The notes beneath the pieces are model-generated. The model was not told where the DNA came from and searched no databases. It saw only the letters and a program-made list of their open reading frames with translations. This document shows positions 37,011-45,650 of a DNA stretch of 64,000 nt, piece after piece (position 1 is the stretch's first letter; each line of letters starts with the position of its first letter). The stretch covers positions 248,001-312,000 of the forward strand of contig CBDAPQ010000005.1 of the NCBI GenBank assembly GCA_965198485.1, written 5' to 3'. The DNA is from RH-AL1 sp965198485. GTDB lineage: Bacteria; Pseudomonadota; Alphaproteobacteria; Rhizobiales; Beijerinckiaceae. A program made the translations under genes and the position numbers.

Positions 37011-38117
37011 ATGAGCGATCCCTCAGAACCGCGCCGGCCGCGAGCCGTGCGCCTGAAGCCGGAGCCGCTGCCCGGCTTCGACGAGGTGCCCGCGTCTCGC
37101 CCCGGCGCGGCTCTGCCGTCGCCCGGCGGGGCAGCGCCCTCGCCCCGCGCCGCACCGCCGCCCCCGGTCGAGATCCTGCCGGATCCTTTTCCGATGGAGG
37201 CGCTCGAGCTCGATCCGGAGGAACGCGCCGTCGAGATCGCGCAGCGTCGCGGCATCGTCCGCCGCGGCCTGCTCTCCTGGGGCGGCCTGTTCTGGTCGGC
37301 GCTGGGCGGACTCGTCTCGCTCGGCATCGGCCTGTGGGTCACGAGCCTCGTCGACGACGCCTTCCGCCGCGCGCCCGCGCTCGGCTGGATCGGCCTGGCG
37401 CTGGCGGCGCTCGCGCTGCTGGCGCTGGCCGTGCTCGCCGCGCGCGAGTTCGTGGCGATCGGCCGGCAGCGCCACATCGCCCGGCTGCACGCGGATTTCG
37501 CCCGCGCCCACGCCGAGGACGACGGCAAGGCCGCGCGGAAACTGGTGGCCGACCTCGCCTCGATCTACGCCGCGCGCGCCGGGACGGCGCAGGCGCGGGC
37601 GAGCGTAGCCGCGCTCCACGGCGAGATCGTCGATGGCCGCGACCTCATCGAGATCGCCGAGCGCGCGCTGGTGGCGCCGCTCGATGCCAGGGCGGCGTCC
37701 GCCGTGGCCGGCACGGCCAAGCGCGTTTCTGCCGTCACCACGCTGGCGCCGCGCGCGATCATCGACGTCGTGTTCGTCGTGCTGCAGGCGGTGCGGCTGA
37801 TCCGGCGCATCTCCGAGATCTACGGCGGCCGGCCCGGCCTGCTCGGCTTCGTCAAGCTGGCGCGTTCCGTCGGCTCGCACCTCGCCATCACCGGCGGCAT
37901 GGCGGCGGGCGACAGCCTGCTCCAGCAGGTCGTCGGCCACGGCATCGCCGCCAAGGTCTCGGCGCGCCTCGGCGAGGGCGTGCTCAACGGCCTGCTCACC
38001 GCCCGCATCGGCCTCTCCGCCATGGCGGTGTGCCGCCCGATGCCGTTCAAGGCCGAGAAGGCACCCAACTTGCGCAAGGTCGTGCCCTTCCTGTTCCGCA
38101 GCGAGGACAAGGGGTAG
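37011..38117 (+). CDS. ycjF: YcjF-like membrane protein (TIGR01620/DUF697)
   Basis: Inner-membrane protein (368 aa): proline-rich cytoplasmic N-terminus (residues 1-85), two hydrophobic helices (about 92-145), then the DUF697 domain with DVVFVVLQAVRLIRRISEIYGGRPG and LARIGLSAMAVCRPMPF-like end. Partner of YcjX, inferred from adjacency and family co-occurrence. Start ATG 37011. Confidence 0.88.
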   Translation: MSDPSEPRRPRAVRLKPEPLPGFDEVPASRPGAALPSPGGAAPSPRAAPPPPVEILPDPFPMEALELDPEERAVEIAQRRGIVRRGLLSWGGLFWSALGGLVSLGIGLWVTSLVDDAFRRAPALGWIGLALAALALLALAVLAAREFVAIGRQRHIARLHADFARAHAEDDGKAARKLVADLASIYAARAGTAQARASVAALHGEIVDGRDLIEIAERALVAPLDARAASAVAGTAKRVSAVTTLAPRAIIDVVFVVLQAVRLIRRISEIYGGRPGLLGFVKLARSVGSHLAITGGMAAGDSLLQQVVGHGIAAKVSARLGEGVLNGLLTARIGLSAMAVCRPMPFKAEKAPNLRKVVPFLFRSEDKG

Positions 38118-38145
38118 TTTCGCGTGGCGGCCTGCTCGGGATGTC

Positions 38146-38297
38146 CCACCTCCGTCGTTCCGGGGCGAGCCGAAGGCGAGATCCCGGAACCCTGACAACG
38201 GGCCATCAGGACGAAGCGGCACCTCGGCCGCCGACCCGGCAACCGCGTTGTCATGGGTTCCGGGCTCGCCTGCGGCGCCCCGGAAAGACGGAGGTGG
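38146..38297. repeat. Long imperfect inverted repeat (dispersed repeat family)
   Basis: Two roughly 50-bp arms (38146-38199 and 38247-38297), beginning CCACCTCCGTCGTTCC and ending GGAAAGACGGAGGTGG, can fold on each other around a 47-bp centre. The right arm, read on the other strand, is about 90 % identical over 51 bp to 44846-44896; the outer tips resemble the palindrome at 1374-1400. No coding capacity. Likely a non-autonomous palindromic element of the REP/MITE kind. Confidence 0.75.
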
Positions 38298-38363
38298 CGG
38301 CACTTCACCCCGCGTCCGCCACCCGGTATCACGTGGCTCCGCGTGTTGAAGGGTCTCCAGCCA

Positions 38364-38807
38364 ATGCATGATCTCGCGCGAGCATGCCTGCTGACGATCA
38401 CGGCGCTCGTTGCCTCGGCGCTGCCGGGGATCCACGACGGTGCGAGCCCGCCGGCGGCCGCTTGGCGCGCGGCGATGGAGGCGGGGGATCTCGTCGCGCT
38501 CGCCAGGATGCACGGGCCGGACACGATGGCTTTCCCGCCGGGGCAGACGAAGGTGAAGGGCGCCGACGAGATCATGGCCGGCTACGCCGACCTTTTCGCG
38601 CACGACACGGTCAGCGTGGCCTTCGACGAGGCGCACTGGATCGAGGTGCCGCCGCTGATCGTCTCATGGGGGCTGACGACGTTGACGTTGCATCCGAAGA
38701 CCGGCGGCCCGGAAATCGTCTCGCACACGCGCTTCACCGACGCGGCGGTGAAGATCGACGGCGGCTGGCGCTATGTGGTCGACCACGCCTCCAAACCGGT
38801 GCGATAG
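38364..38807 (+). CDS. Secreted SnoaL/DUF4440-like protein (NTF2 fold)
   Basis: A 147-residue protein with a short signal peptide (ACLLTITALVASALPG) and an NTF2-like domain: AAWRAAMEAGDLVALARMHGPDTMAFPPG and GGWRYVVDHASKPV at the end, as in YybH/DUF4440 proteins. Function unknown, probably ligand binding. ATG 38364; the longer frame runs into the repeat. Confidence 0.8.
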   Translation: MHDLARACLLTITALVASALPGIHDGASPPAAAWRAAMEAGDLVALARMHGPDTMAFPPGQTKVKGADEIMAGYADLFAHDTVSVAFDEAHWIEVPPLIVSWGLTTLTLHPKTGGPEIVSHTRFTDAAVKIDGGWRYVVDHASKPVR

Positions 38808-38834
38808 GCCTCCTTCTCCGCGAAGTGAAGGGGG

Positions 38835-39500
38835 TTACGACGACTCGCCGATCTTCGCCTTGGCGGCCCGATGCGCCGGGCGGGCGTCCACGCGCTTGAG
38901 GAAGTCCATCAGCTTGGGCCAGCGGCCGTCGAGACCGCCGCGCTGGCGCGCCATGGCGAGGGGGAAGCTCATCTGGATGTCGGCGCCGGTGAACTCCGGC
39001 CCGGCGAACCACGCGCGCGTCTTGAGCTCGCCCTCGAGAAAGTCGAGCGTGCGCCTGATGTTGGGCCCGACGTAGAGCTTCTCGGGAAACGCGGTGATGC
39101 CCTTCACCAGCGGCCGCACCAGCGCCGGCGCCTTCTCCGTCATCGCGCCGAACAGCAGCCGGATCAGCAGCGGCGGCATCATCGAGCCTTCGGCGAAATG
39201 CAGGAAGGTTGTATAGGCGAGGTGCTCGGGCGTGCCCTCAACCGGGCGCAGCTTGTCGTCGACGTCGTGGCGCTTCAGCAGCGTGTCGATGATCGCGCCC
39301 GACTCGATGAGCACGGCACCGTCCTCGTCGACGACGACCGGCGCGTGGCCGAGCGGGTGCACGGCGAAGAGCGCCTTCGGCGCCAGCATGGTCTTGGGAT
39401 CGCGCTTGTAGAACTTGATCTCGTAGGGCAGCCCCATCTCCTCGAGGAGCCAGACGATGCGTTCGGAGCGCGAGCGCTCAAGATGGTGCACGACGATCAT
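38835..39500 (-). CDS. Glutathione S-transferase family protein
   Basis: GST (221 aa) with an N-terminal thioredoxin-like domain (MIVVHHLERSRSERIVWLLEE, cis-Pro in GHAPVVVDEDG, ESGAIID glutathione site) and an all-helical C-terminal domain (EFTGADIQMSFPLAMA). Last of five minus-strand genes joined by overlaps; its ATG lies in the stop of the DUF2721 gene (ATGA). Confidence 0.92.
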   Translation of the reverse strand: MIVVHHLERSRSERIVWLLEEMGLPYEIKFYKRDPKTMLAPKALFAVHPLGHAPVVVDEDGAVLIESGAIIDTLLKRHDVDDKLRPVEGTPEHLAYTTFLHFAEGSMMPPLLIRLLFGAMTEKAPALVRPLVKGITAFPEKLYVGPNIRRTLDFLEGELKTRAWFAGPEFTGADIQMSFPLAMARQRGGLDGRWPKLMDFLKRVDARPAHRAAKAKIGESS

Positions 39501-39970
39501 GGTCTAGAACTCCACAGGTTGGACTTGGCGTCGACGGTCTCGCGGATGCCGCGGCTGGCCAGCAGGACCTCGAAGAGGAAGGCGCCGAGCGCGCCGATGG
39601 TGCAGAAGATCGCCAGGCCAAAGAAGGTCAGCAGGATGCCCTGCGTCGCCGCGCTGCGCAGGATGCCGAGGAACAGCGTCAGCACCGTCACGCATGTGCA
39701 GGCGCCGGAGATCGCGCCGAGGATCACCGCCGCGTCGAGCAGCAGCGAGCGGCGCTTGAGATAGGCGAGGCGGCGCAGCGTCGTGCCGTCCAACTCGGTG
39801 CGGTCCTCGAACCGGTCGGAGAGTGCCTTCACCTGGTCGCTGACGCGGGCGAGCCGCGTGGTGAACACGCTGAGCAGGCTCGCCACGGCGGTCAGCAGGA
39901 AGATCGGTGTCAGCGAGATCTGGATGACGTGGACGACGGTGTCGAGGTTCGAGGCGTCGGTACCGAGCAT
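39497..39970 (-). CDS. DUF2721 family membrane protein
   Basis: A 157-residue protein with three hydrophobic segments: VVHVIQISLTPIFLLTAVAS, then a charged loop (TTRLARVSDQVKALSDR), then two helices. The layout and RLARVSDQ motif match DUF2721. Function unknown. ATG 39970; overlaps the GST start by 4 nt and follows the sirtuin gene by 32 bp. Confidence 0.85.
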   Translation of the reverse strand: MLGTDASNLDTVVHVIQISLTPIFLLTAVASLLSVFTTRLARVSDQVKALSDRFEDRTELDGTTLRRLAYLKRRSLLLDAAVILGAISGACTCVTVLTLFLGILRSAATQGILLTFFGLAIFCTIGALGAFLFEVLLASRGIRETVDAKSNLWSSRP

Positions 39971-40002
39971 GGCCGGGGTGATGGGCGGCGGATTGCGGGC
40001 TG

Positions 40003-40734
40003 TCAACGCGGCGCCGTCGCCGCGAGCGCCGCGTCCCAGCCCTCGCGCAGCACGAGGTCGACGAAGCGCGGCACGGTCTCGCTGGCGCGGCCGTAGACGG
40101 CGAGGTCGAAGAGGTCGGCGTTGTCGGCCGGCTCCAGGTTGAACTCGACCGTGGCGATGCCGCGGCGCTTCGCGGCGGCGACGTAGCCGGCGGCCGGGTA
40201 CACCGCGCCGGAGGTGCCGATCGCCACGAAGGCGTCGGCCCGCGCCAGCGCCCGCGCGATGGCCACGAGGTGGTGCGGCATCTCGCCGAACCACACGATG
40301 TCGGGGCGCAACGTGCCGATGCACTCGCAATACGGGCACGGCGTGCCGACGGAAAGGTCCTCGGACCAGGGCTCGATCGCGCCGCAGGCCTGGCAGCGCA
40401 CGTGGGTGTGGCTGCCGTGCATGGCGAGCGCCGTCGAGCCGGCGCGGCCGTGCAGGTCGTCGACGTTTTGCGTGACCAGTGTCACGCCATCCCCCTGCGG
40501 CAGCTCGCGTGCCAGCCGCGCCAGGGCATGGTGCGCCGGATTGGGCTGCGCCTCCCGCGCCGCCTGCCGCCGCCAGTTGTAGAAGCGGTGCACCAGAGTG
40601 GGGTCGCGGGCGAAGGCCTCCGGCGTCGCCAGCTCGCGCGGGTCGTGCTGCTCCCACAGGCCGCCGGGATCGCGGAACGTCTTGAGGCCGCTCTCCGCCG
40701 AGACGCCGGCGCCGGTGAGGATAAAGAGGTTCAT
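40003..40734 (-). CDS. cobB: NAD-dependent protein deacylase (sirtuin)
   Basis: Sir2-family deacetylase/desuccinylase (243 aa). NAD site LTGAGVSAESGLKTFRD, VTQNVDDLHGRAG, catalytic His in MHGS, zinc ligands CQAC and CPYC, and GTSGAVYPAAGYV. The Rxxx of the Tyr/Arg pair that marks class III sirtuins is represented by YNWRR. ATG 40734 overlaps the Pr6Pr stop by 4 nt. The context is metabolic and does not look like a Sir2 defence system. Confidence 0.94.
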   Translation of the reverse strand: MNLFILTGAGVSAESGLKTFRDPGGLWEQHDPRELATPEAFARDPTLVHRFYNWRRQAAREAQPNPAHHALARLARELPQGDGVTLVTQNVDDLHGRAGSTALAMHGSHTHVRCQACGAIEPWSEDLSVGTPCPYCECIGTLRPDIVWFGEMPHHLVAIARALARADAFVAIGTSGAVYPAAGYVAAAKRRGIATVEFNLEPADNADLFDLAVYGRASETVPRFVDLVLREGWDAALAATAPR

Positions 40735-41417
40735 GGCCAGGTCTCTCGCCCGAGGAACTGCGCGGCGGCCGTGACGAGCACGCCCAGCGCCAGGAAAACG
40801 GCGAGGAAGGCCAGCGAGACCAGGAGCACGTTGCCAAGGCCGATCTCGCTCACGCTGAGGAAGCCGTAGGGGTAGCCCTCGCCGTAGGCGCCGGCCACCA
40901 GCGTGACGGCGAGGTAGGCGGCGGGATAGGCCAGCATGGCAAAGGGATCGCGCCAGCCGATCCCGGTGCGCGGCGCCGCCACCAGCCAGATCGCCAGGGT
41001 GAGCAGCGGCACGACGTCGTGCACCATCAGGTCGGAGGCGAACTGCTCGCCCTGCGGCGACCACGACGAGCGTAGCAGCAGCTCGTAGGTGATGCCGGTG
41101 ACGACGGCGTAGACGAGGCAGGCATTGTAGATCCCGCCCGCTGCGAGGCGTTGCCCGCGCGCCAGGCGGAACGCCGTCGTTCCGTGCAGCCATGCCAGCG
41201 CGATATTGGTGGTGATGGTGAAGTAGCGCAGGTAGAGGAAGGTCGCCTCCGCCAGGCCGCGGCCCCTGGCGAAGGAGTCGCGGAACGAGATGCGCGCCTC
41301 CACCGTAAGCGCGGCGATCCCCACCAGGCAGGCGACCGCGGCGAGCGCGACGGCGACCCGCGACGCGCGTCCTGACGGGCGCGCGATCGACGAGGCCGGC
41401 TCTGCCATCGGCCTCAT
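40731..41417 (-). CDS. Pr6Pr-family integral membrane protein
   Basis: A 228-residue protein with six hydrophobic segments, resembling the Pr6Pr/FAR-17a-like family: FLYLRYFTITTNIALAWLHG, YELLLRSSWSPQGEQFASDLMVHDVVPLLTLAIWL and the final helix LVSLAFLAVFLALGVLV. Function unknown. ATG 41417 lies in the stop codon of the cupin gene, and its own stop overlaps the sirtuin start, so it is translationally coupled on both sides. Confidence 0.75.
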   Translation of the reverse strand: MRPMAEPASSIARPSGRASRVAVALAAVACLVGIAALTVEARISFRDSFARGRGLAEATFLYLRYFTITTNIALAWLHGTTAFRLARGQRLAAGGIYNACLVYAVVTGITYELLLRSSWSPQGEQFASDLMVHDVVPLLTLAIWLVAAPRTGIGWRDPFAMLAYPAAYLAVTLVAGAYGEGYPYGFLSVSEIGLGNVLLVSLAFLAVFLALGVLVTAAAQFLGRETWP

Positions 41418-41887
41418 TCGGGATGGGTCTTGTCGACCCACTTGACCTCTTCCGGCATCTCGACGGGCGCGATGTCGAGGTTCACCGCCACCGCCTCGCC
41501 TTCGGAGCGCACGAGCACGCATTGCAGCGCCTCGTCCCGGCTGGCGTTGATCTCCTGGTGGGGCACGTAGGGCGGCACGTAGATGAAGTCGCCCGGCCCG
41601 GCCTCGGCGACGAACTCGAGCCGCTCGCCCCAGCGCATGCGCGCGCGGCCCTTCAGCACATAGATGATGCTCTCCAGCGGCCCGTGGTGATGCGCGCCGG
41701 TCTTGGCGTCGGGATGGATCGTCACCGTTCCGGCCCAGATCTTTTGCGCGCCGACGCGGGCGAAGTCGATTGCCGCCTTGCGATCCATGCCGGGCGTCTG
41801 CGCGGTGTTCCCATCGAGCGATCCGGCGGGGATCACGCGCACCCCATCGTGCTTCCAGGCGTCTTCGGCAGGCGGGTGGTCGGTCAT
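41414..41887 (-). CDS. Cupin domain protein
   Basis: Small beta-barrel protein (157 aa). Cupin motif 1 is GAHHHGPLESIIYVLKGRARMRWG (three His and a Glu as likely metal ligands), motif 2 PGDFIYVPPYVPHQEIN. Family members bind metals and act as enzymes or sensors; no assignment possible. First gene of the overlapping cupin-Pr6Pr-cobB-DUF2721-GST operon. Confidence 0.88.
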   Translation of the reverse strand: MTDHPPAEDAWKHDGVRVIPAGSLDGNTAQTPGMDRKAAIDFARVGAQKIWAGTVTIHPDAKTGAHHHGPLESIIYVLKGRARMRWGERLEFVAEAGPGDFIYVPPYVPHQEINASRDEALQCVLVRSEGEAVAVNLDIAPVEMPEEVKWVDKTHPE

Positions 41888-41987
41888 CGCGGATCCTTGG
41901 TGCTGAGAGGACTTACTCCTTTCGCCCCGATGGATGAAGCCGTGCCGAGCCCTGGACTTGCGCGAAAACCAGCTTCCACCGCGCGCC

Positions 41988-42822
41988 TCACGCTCCCGGC
42001 GCGAGATGTCCGGTGTCGAGATCTCGGCTTGGCAGCGCCGCGGCCCCGCCGCGGGCCACCAGCGTCACCGCCAAGGCGCCCACCGCGACGCCCGCGCCGA
42101 TCGACGGAAGGTAAGCGTAGGCGAGGCCCCGCTCAGCGCGGCGCCGCCGAGCCAGGCACCGGTGGCTTTGCCGAAGTTGAAGGCGCACTGGTTCAGCGTC
42201 GCCGCCAGATTGGGCGGATCGGCCGCCGCCTCCACCACCCAGATCTGCAGCGGCGAGGCCAGCGGAAAGGCCAGGCCGCCCCCAGACGAACAGCGTAATC
42301 AGCGCCGGCACCATCGCGTGGCTGGTGATCGTGAAGGCCGCCAGCACCAAAGCCACGCGGATGAAGGCGGCGATCACCGTCCCGACCAGGCGCCAGTCGG
42401 CGAGCCGGCCGCCGACGAGGTTGCCGATGGTGATGCCCAGCCCGAACAGCAGCAGCGCCCAGCTCACCGCGTGCGGCGTGAGCCCTGACGTGTTCCAGCA
42501 GCGGCGTGATGTAGGTGAAGACCGAAAACAGGCTGATCGAGGACAACACCGAGATCGCCATGGGCAGCAGCACGCGCGGCTCGCGCAGGGCGCCGAACTC
42601 GGCGGCGATGCAGTTCGCGCTCTTGCGCGGCATCCGCGACGTGGCGACGGCGACCAGCGGCGCGAAGGCCACGCGGAACGCGTAGCCCGACACGAGGAAG
42701 CCGGCCTGCGGGACGCTCACGCGAAGGTCGCGCGCGACATCGGGCAGAAGGCCCATGATGATGTATTCCGTCATGCCGATGCCGAAAGAGGCCAGCGCGA
42801 GGGCGAGTAGCGGAAGGGGCAA
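41988..42822 (-). pseudogene. AraJ-like MFS transporter, degenerate
   Basis: Remnant of a sugar/drug efflux MFS transporter. From a TTG at 42822, PLLALALASFGIGMTEYIIMGLLPDVARDL is normal, but after AVATSRMPRKS the protein jumps straight to AEFGALREPRVLLPMAI, missing helices 3-6. The frame then changes near 42480 (GLGITIGNLVGGRLADW continues in another frame), near 42280, and again before YAYLPSIGAGVAVGALAVTLVARG. One large internal deletion and at least three frameshifts make it a true pseudogene. Confidence 0.88.
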
Positions 42823-42987
42823 GGCGGGCGCTCCGATGCAGGGCGGATTGGTGCGATGCAATAAGCGCTGCGCCCCGACCGCGCGGACCGCCTGGCGGCG
42901 CATTCGAGCCTTGCGGGAGGCTGGAGGCGGCCGCTTCCGCGCCGCCGGAAGCTCGGCTAGGCTCTCAGCGTCAAGCCGAGGACCCGC

Positions 42988-43416
42988 GTGCCGCTGATCG
43001 TCTCGCCCATCGAGTCTTCGAACGCGCCCGAGGCCCTGTCGGCCGGCACCATCGCCGATGTGGCGCGCGTGCGCGAGTTGATGGTCGCGGCGGCGCGCCG
43101 GCGCGAGGCGATCAGCTATTCCGAGATGCTCGACGCGCTCGGGCATCGCTTCACCCGGCCGAAGATGCGCGCGCTCTGCCGCACGCTCGACGCCATCGAC
43201 GCGGCCGGCGCCGCGGCGGGCGAGCCGGAGCTCGCCGTGCTGGTGGTGCGCGAGTCCGACGGCCTGCCCGGCCAGGGCTGGTGGACCGGCGGCCGGCCGA
43301 TGCGCGAGGGCTACGAGGGTCCGTGGACCGGTGCGGAGGCGCTGGCCTTCGTGGGCCGCCTGCAGGAGCGCGCCTTCGCGCACTGGGCCGGGCGCAGGCG
43401 AGGGCCGCGGGCATGA
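42988..43416 (+). CDS. Hypothetical protein upstream of phosphoesterase
   Basis: A 142-residue protein I do not recognise with confidence. The first half looks helical and may be a winged helix (RRREAISYSEMLDALGHRFTRPKMRALCRTLDAID); the second half has LAVLVVRESDGLPGQGWWTGG and ends with a basic tail. GTG start at 42988. Its stop overlaps the phosphoesterase start (ATGA), so the two are probably coexpressed. Confidence 0.65.
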   Translation: MPLIVSPIESSNAPEALSAGTIADVARVRELMVAAARRREAISYSEMLDALGHRFTRPKMRALCRTLDAIDAAGAAAGEPELAVLVVRESDGLPGQGWWTGGRPMREGYEGPWTGAEALAFVGRLQERAFAHWAGRRRGPRA

Positions 43417-44785
43417 ACGACGCCGGCTTGCACACCTTCCGCGATCACCTGCTGTCGATCTTCCAGTCGGCGGCGGCGGAACTGGCGCGGCGGGCGCCGC
43501 CGGAGCGCGGCGGCACCCTCGAGCCACCGGAGGCGACGGTGCACGGCGCCTCGCGGATCCAGCAGGCGGCGACACAGGTCTCGGAGCGGCACGCGATGAA
43601 GCAGGCCGGCCTCCCCGCCGCGCCGGCCTTGAAGCCGAGCACCGCGGAGGTGTGCGCCCGGATCGCGCTGCACTATCTCCAGGCCAAGCTCGCCGGCAAC
43701 GCCGCGCTGGCCACGCAGCTCGCGGGCCAGCTCAAGGACAGCGCCTGCGACCCGGGCTGGGCGACGACGCTGACGGAATACCTTCAGTACTTCGGCCCCG
43801 ACGGCAGGCGCCGCGCAGTCCCCTACGTCACGGCGGCGCAGGCGGGCGACCACGTCATCGAGATCCCGGCCGGCGCGAGCCTGGCGCTGGTGTCGGAATG
43901 GGGCACCGGCGCCGCGCCCGCGGCCTCGGTGATGACACGGATCGCGGCGCGCCGGCCCGACGTGCTCGTGCACCTCGGCGACATCTACTACTCCGACACG
44001 CCCACCGAATGCGACGTCAACTTCACCAGGCTCATCGACGCCGCCTTCGGCGGCGCCCGTCCGCCGGTCTTCACGCTCTCGGGCAACCACGACATGTACG
44101 CCGGCGGCGTCGGCTTCTACGAGCTGATCGCCCGGCTGAACCCCGCGCCGATGACCCAGCCGGCGAGTTTCTTCTGCCTGCGCACGGCGGATGCGGCCTG
44201 GCAGCTGCTGGCGATGGACACCGGGCTGCACGCCGACGACCCTTTCGCCCCCGACCACGCGCCGACCCACCTCGAGCCGGCGGAGATCGACTGGCACGTC
44301 GAGCGCGTGCGCGAGTTCCCAGGCCGCACGATCCTGCTCTCGCACCACCCGCTGTTCTCGGCCTTCTCCGGGATCGGCCCGGTCAGGCCGGGCGGCCGCC
44401 GCGACCTCTGCAATCCCAACCTGCGCGCGTGCTCGACAGGCTCGCGGCCGCGGGCGAGATCGCGGCCTGGTTCTGGGGCCACGAGCACGCGCTCCGCATC
44501 TACGAGCCCCATGCCGGCCTCGCCAAGGGCCGCTGCATCGGCTACGGCGCGATCCCCGTGTTCGTCGGCGAGGACGGGGCGACGCTGACCGGCCTCGCCG
44601 ACCCGCCGGCGGTGGTGCCGGACACCGGGCTGTCGGCGCAGGGCGACGTGCGGGCGCACGGCTTCGTCCGGCTGGGGCTCGGTCGCGCCGGCGCCCCGGC
44701 AACGGCGGAGTATGTCGAGGACGACGGCGGGCGGGAACGGCTGGTTTATTCCGAGGCGATCGGCGAGGCGCGGCGCGTCGGCTGA
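43413..44785 (+). pseudogene. Calcineurin-like metallophosphoesterase, one frameshift
   Basis: Metallophosphoesterase of about 457 residues in two frames. Frame one (43413 to about 44428) holds HLGDIYYSD, SGNHDMYAGG and LSHHPLFSAF. Frame two (to 44785) continues LDRLAAAGEIAAWFWGHEHALRIYEP and the C-terminus. All metal ligands are therefore present but split by a single missing base within the alternating run CGCGCG at about 44422-44429. This may be a sequencing error in a GC run or a recent inactivation. An alpha-helical N-terminal region of 150 residues precedes the catalytic domain. Confidence 0.85.
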
Positions 44786-44845
44786 AGCGGCGTGTGGCAG
44801 GGCGTCCAAAGCGCAATTGGTAGGAAAGATCCACGGCCACGCCGC

Positions 44846-44896
44846 GTCCGTCTTTCCAGGCGCCGATAGGCGAGCCCGGAACCCATGACAACGCGG
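44846..44896. repeat. Dispersed repeat, second copy
   Basis: A 51-bp stretch containing GGCGAGCCCGGAACCCATGA, about 90 % identical to the reverse complement of the right arm at 38247-38297. The following 90 bp (to about 44985) look like a decayed opposite arm. It fills part of the 232-bp gap between the phosphoesterase and phosphatase genes, which holds no gene. Confidence 0.72.
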
Positions 44897-45017
44897 TTGA
44901 AAGAGGGGTGGAACGATGCCGCTCGATCCAGCAAGCGGGTCGTCACCCGGTCCCAGGCTCTCGCTCGCTCGGGGAAGACGACTTAGCGTCATCGGCTCCA
45001 CTTCGCCGAAACCGGCT

Positions 45018-45476
45018 CTACGTCTCGTTGCCCTTCGGCCGGTAGTCCAGCAGCGTCTTGATGCGCTTGGCCAAGGTGTCGCGCGTGTCGCGGTAGGCCT
45101 CCATGCGCCGGTCGCGCGAACCCTCGGTGGCCGTCGGGTCCGTCGTCGGCCAGTATAGCACGTCGCAGGCCAGCGTGCGGGTGAACTCCAGCGCCTTGTG
45201 GTGGGCTTCCGGCGAGAGCGTCACGATGAGGTCGAACGACGCATCGGCGAGGTCCTCGAACGTGTGCGGCAGGTGCCTGGTGATGTCGGCGCCGATCTCG
45301 TCCATCACCGCGACGGCGAAAGGGTCGGGCTCGCCCTCCCTCACGCCGGCGGAGGCGACGTAGATCTCGCGGCCGAAGTAGAGCCGCGTCAGGCCCTCCG
45401 CAATGGGCGAGCGCACCGCGTTGAAGCTGCAGCTGAACAGGATCGCGCCCGGTCGATGGATCAGCGGTCCACTCAA
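45018..45476 (-). CDS. Low-molecular-weight phosphotyrosine phosphatase family protein
   Basis: A 152-residue LMW-PTP/arsenate-reductase-fold protein. The P-loop is CSFNAVRSPIAEG (C-x5-R-S) and the general acid Asp is in YWPTTDPTATEG. The gene stands alone without an ars operon, so protein-tyrosine or small-phosphoester hydrolysis is as likely as arsenate reduction. Confidence 0.87.
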   Translation of the reverse strand: MSGPLIHRPGAILFSCSFNAVRSPIAEGLTRLYFGREIYVASAGVREGEPDPFAVAVMDEIGADITRHLPHTFEDLADASFDLIVTLSPEAHHKALEFTRTLACDVLYWPTTDPTATEGSRDRRMEAYRDTRDTLAKRIKTLLDYRPKGNET

Positions 45477-45487
45477 CGTCGTGCCGA

Positions 45488-45521
45488 GTCTACCCGCACG
45501 CTGTGTCTACCCGCACGCTGT
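45488..45521. repeat. 17-bp perfect tandem duplication
   Basis: GTCTACCCGCACGCTGT occurs twice in direct succession (45488-45504 and 45505-45521), just upstream of the phosphatase start. Possibly a slippage duplication within its promoter region. Confidence 0.85.
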
Positions 45522-45650
45522 CTCTCCTCGGTCTCGTCCCTCTATCGGGTCGAAACGCCCGTCCATCAAGACGCCTGCGCTTCAGGGCAGCTGCGCCTTG
45601 ACCGCCGTGCGCTATAAGGCCTGGATCGATCCCTGCCGAGGAGACGACCC

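Noticed and set aside
35363..37528. A 721-codon minus-strand frame across ycjX and ycjF
   Set aside because: Same reason: a shadow of two recognised genes on the plus strand, with low-complexity Arg/Ala/Gly content.
35510..38117. YcjX-YcjF P-loop pair as a possible defence NTPase
   Set aside because: Both are standard stress-associated housekeeping families conserved as a pair in Proteobacteria.
40003..40734. Sirtuin in an overlapping operon as a possible Sir2-based defence system
   Set aside because: The protein is a short canonical CobB-type sirtuin with zinc ligands, and its operon partners (cupin, Pr6Pr, DUF2721, GST) have no nuclease, Argonaute or HerA member.
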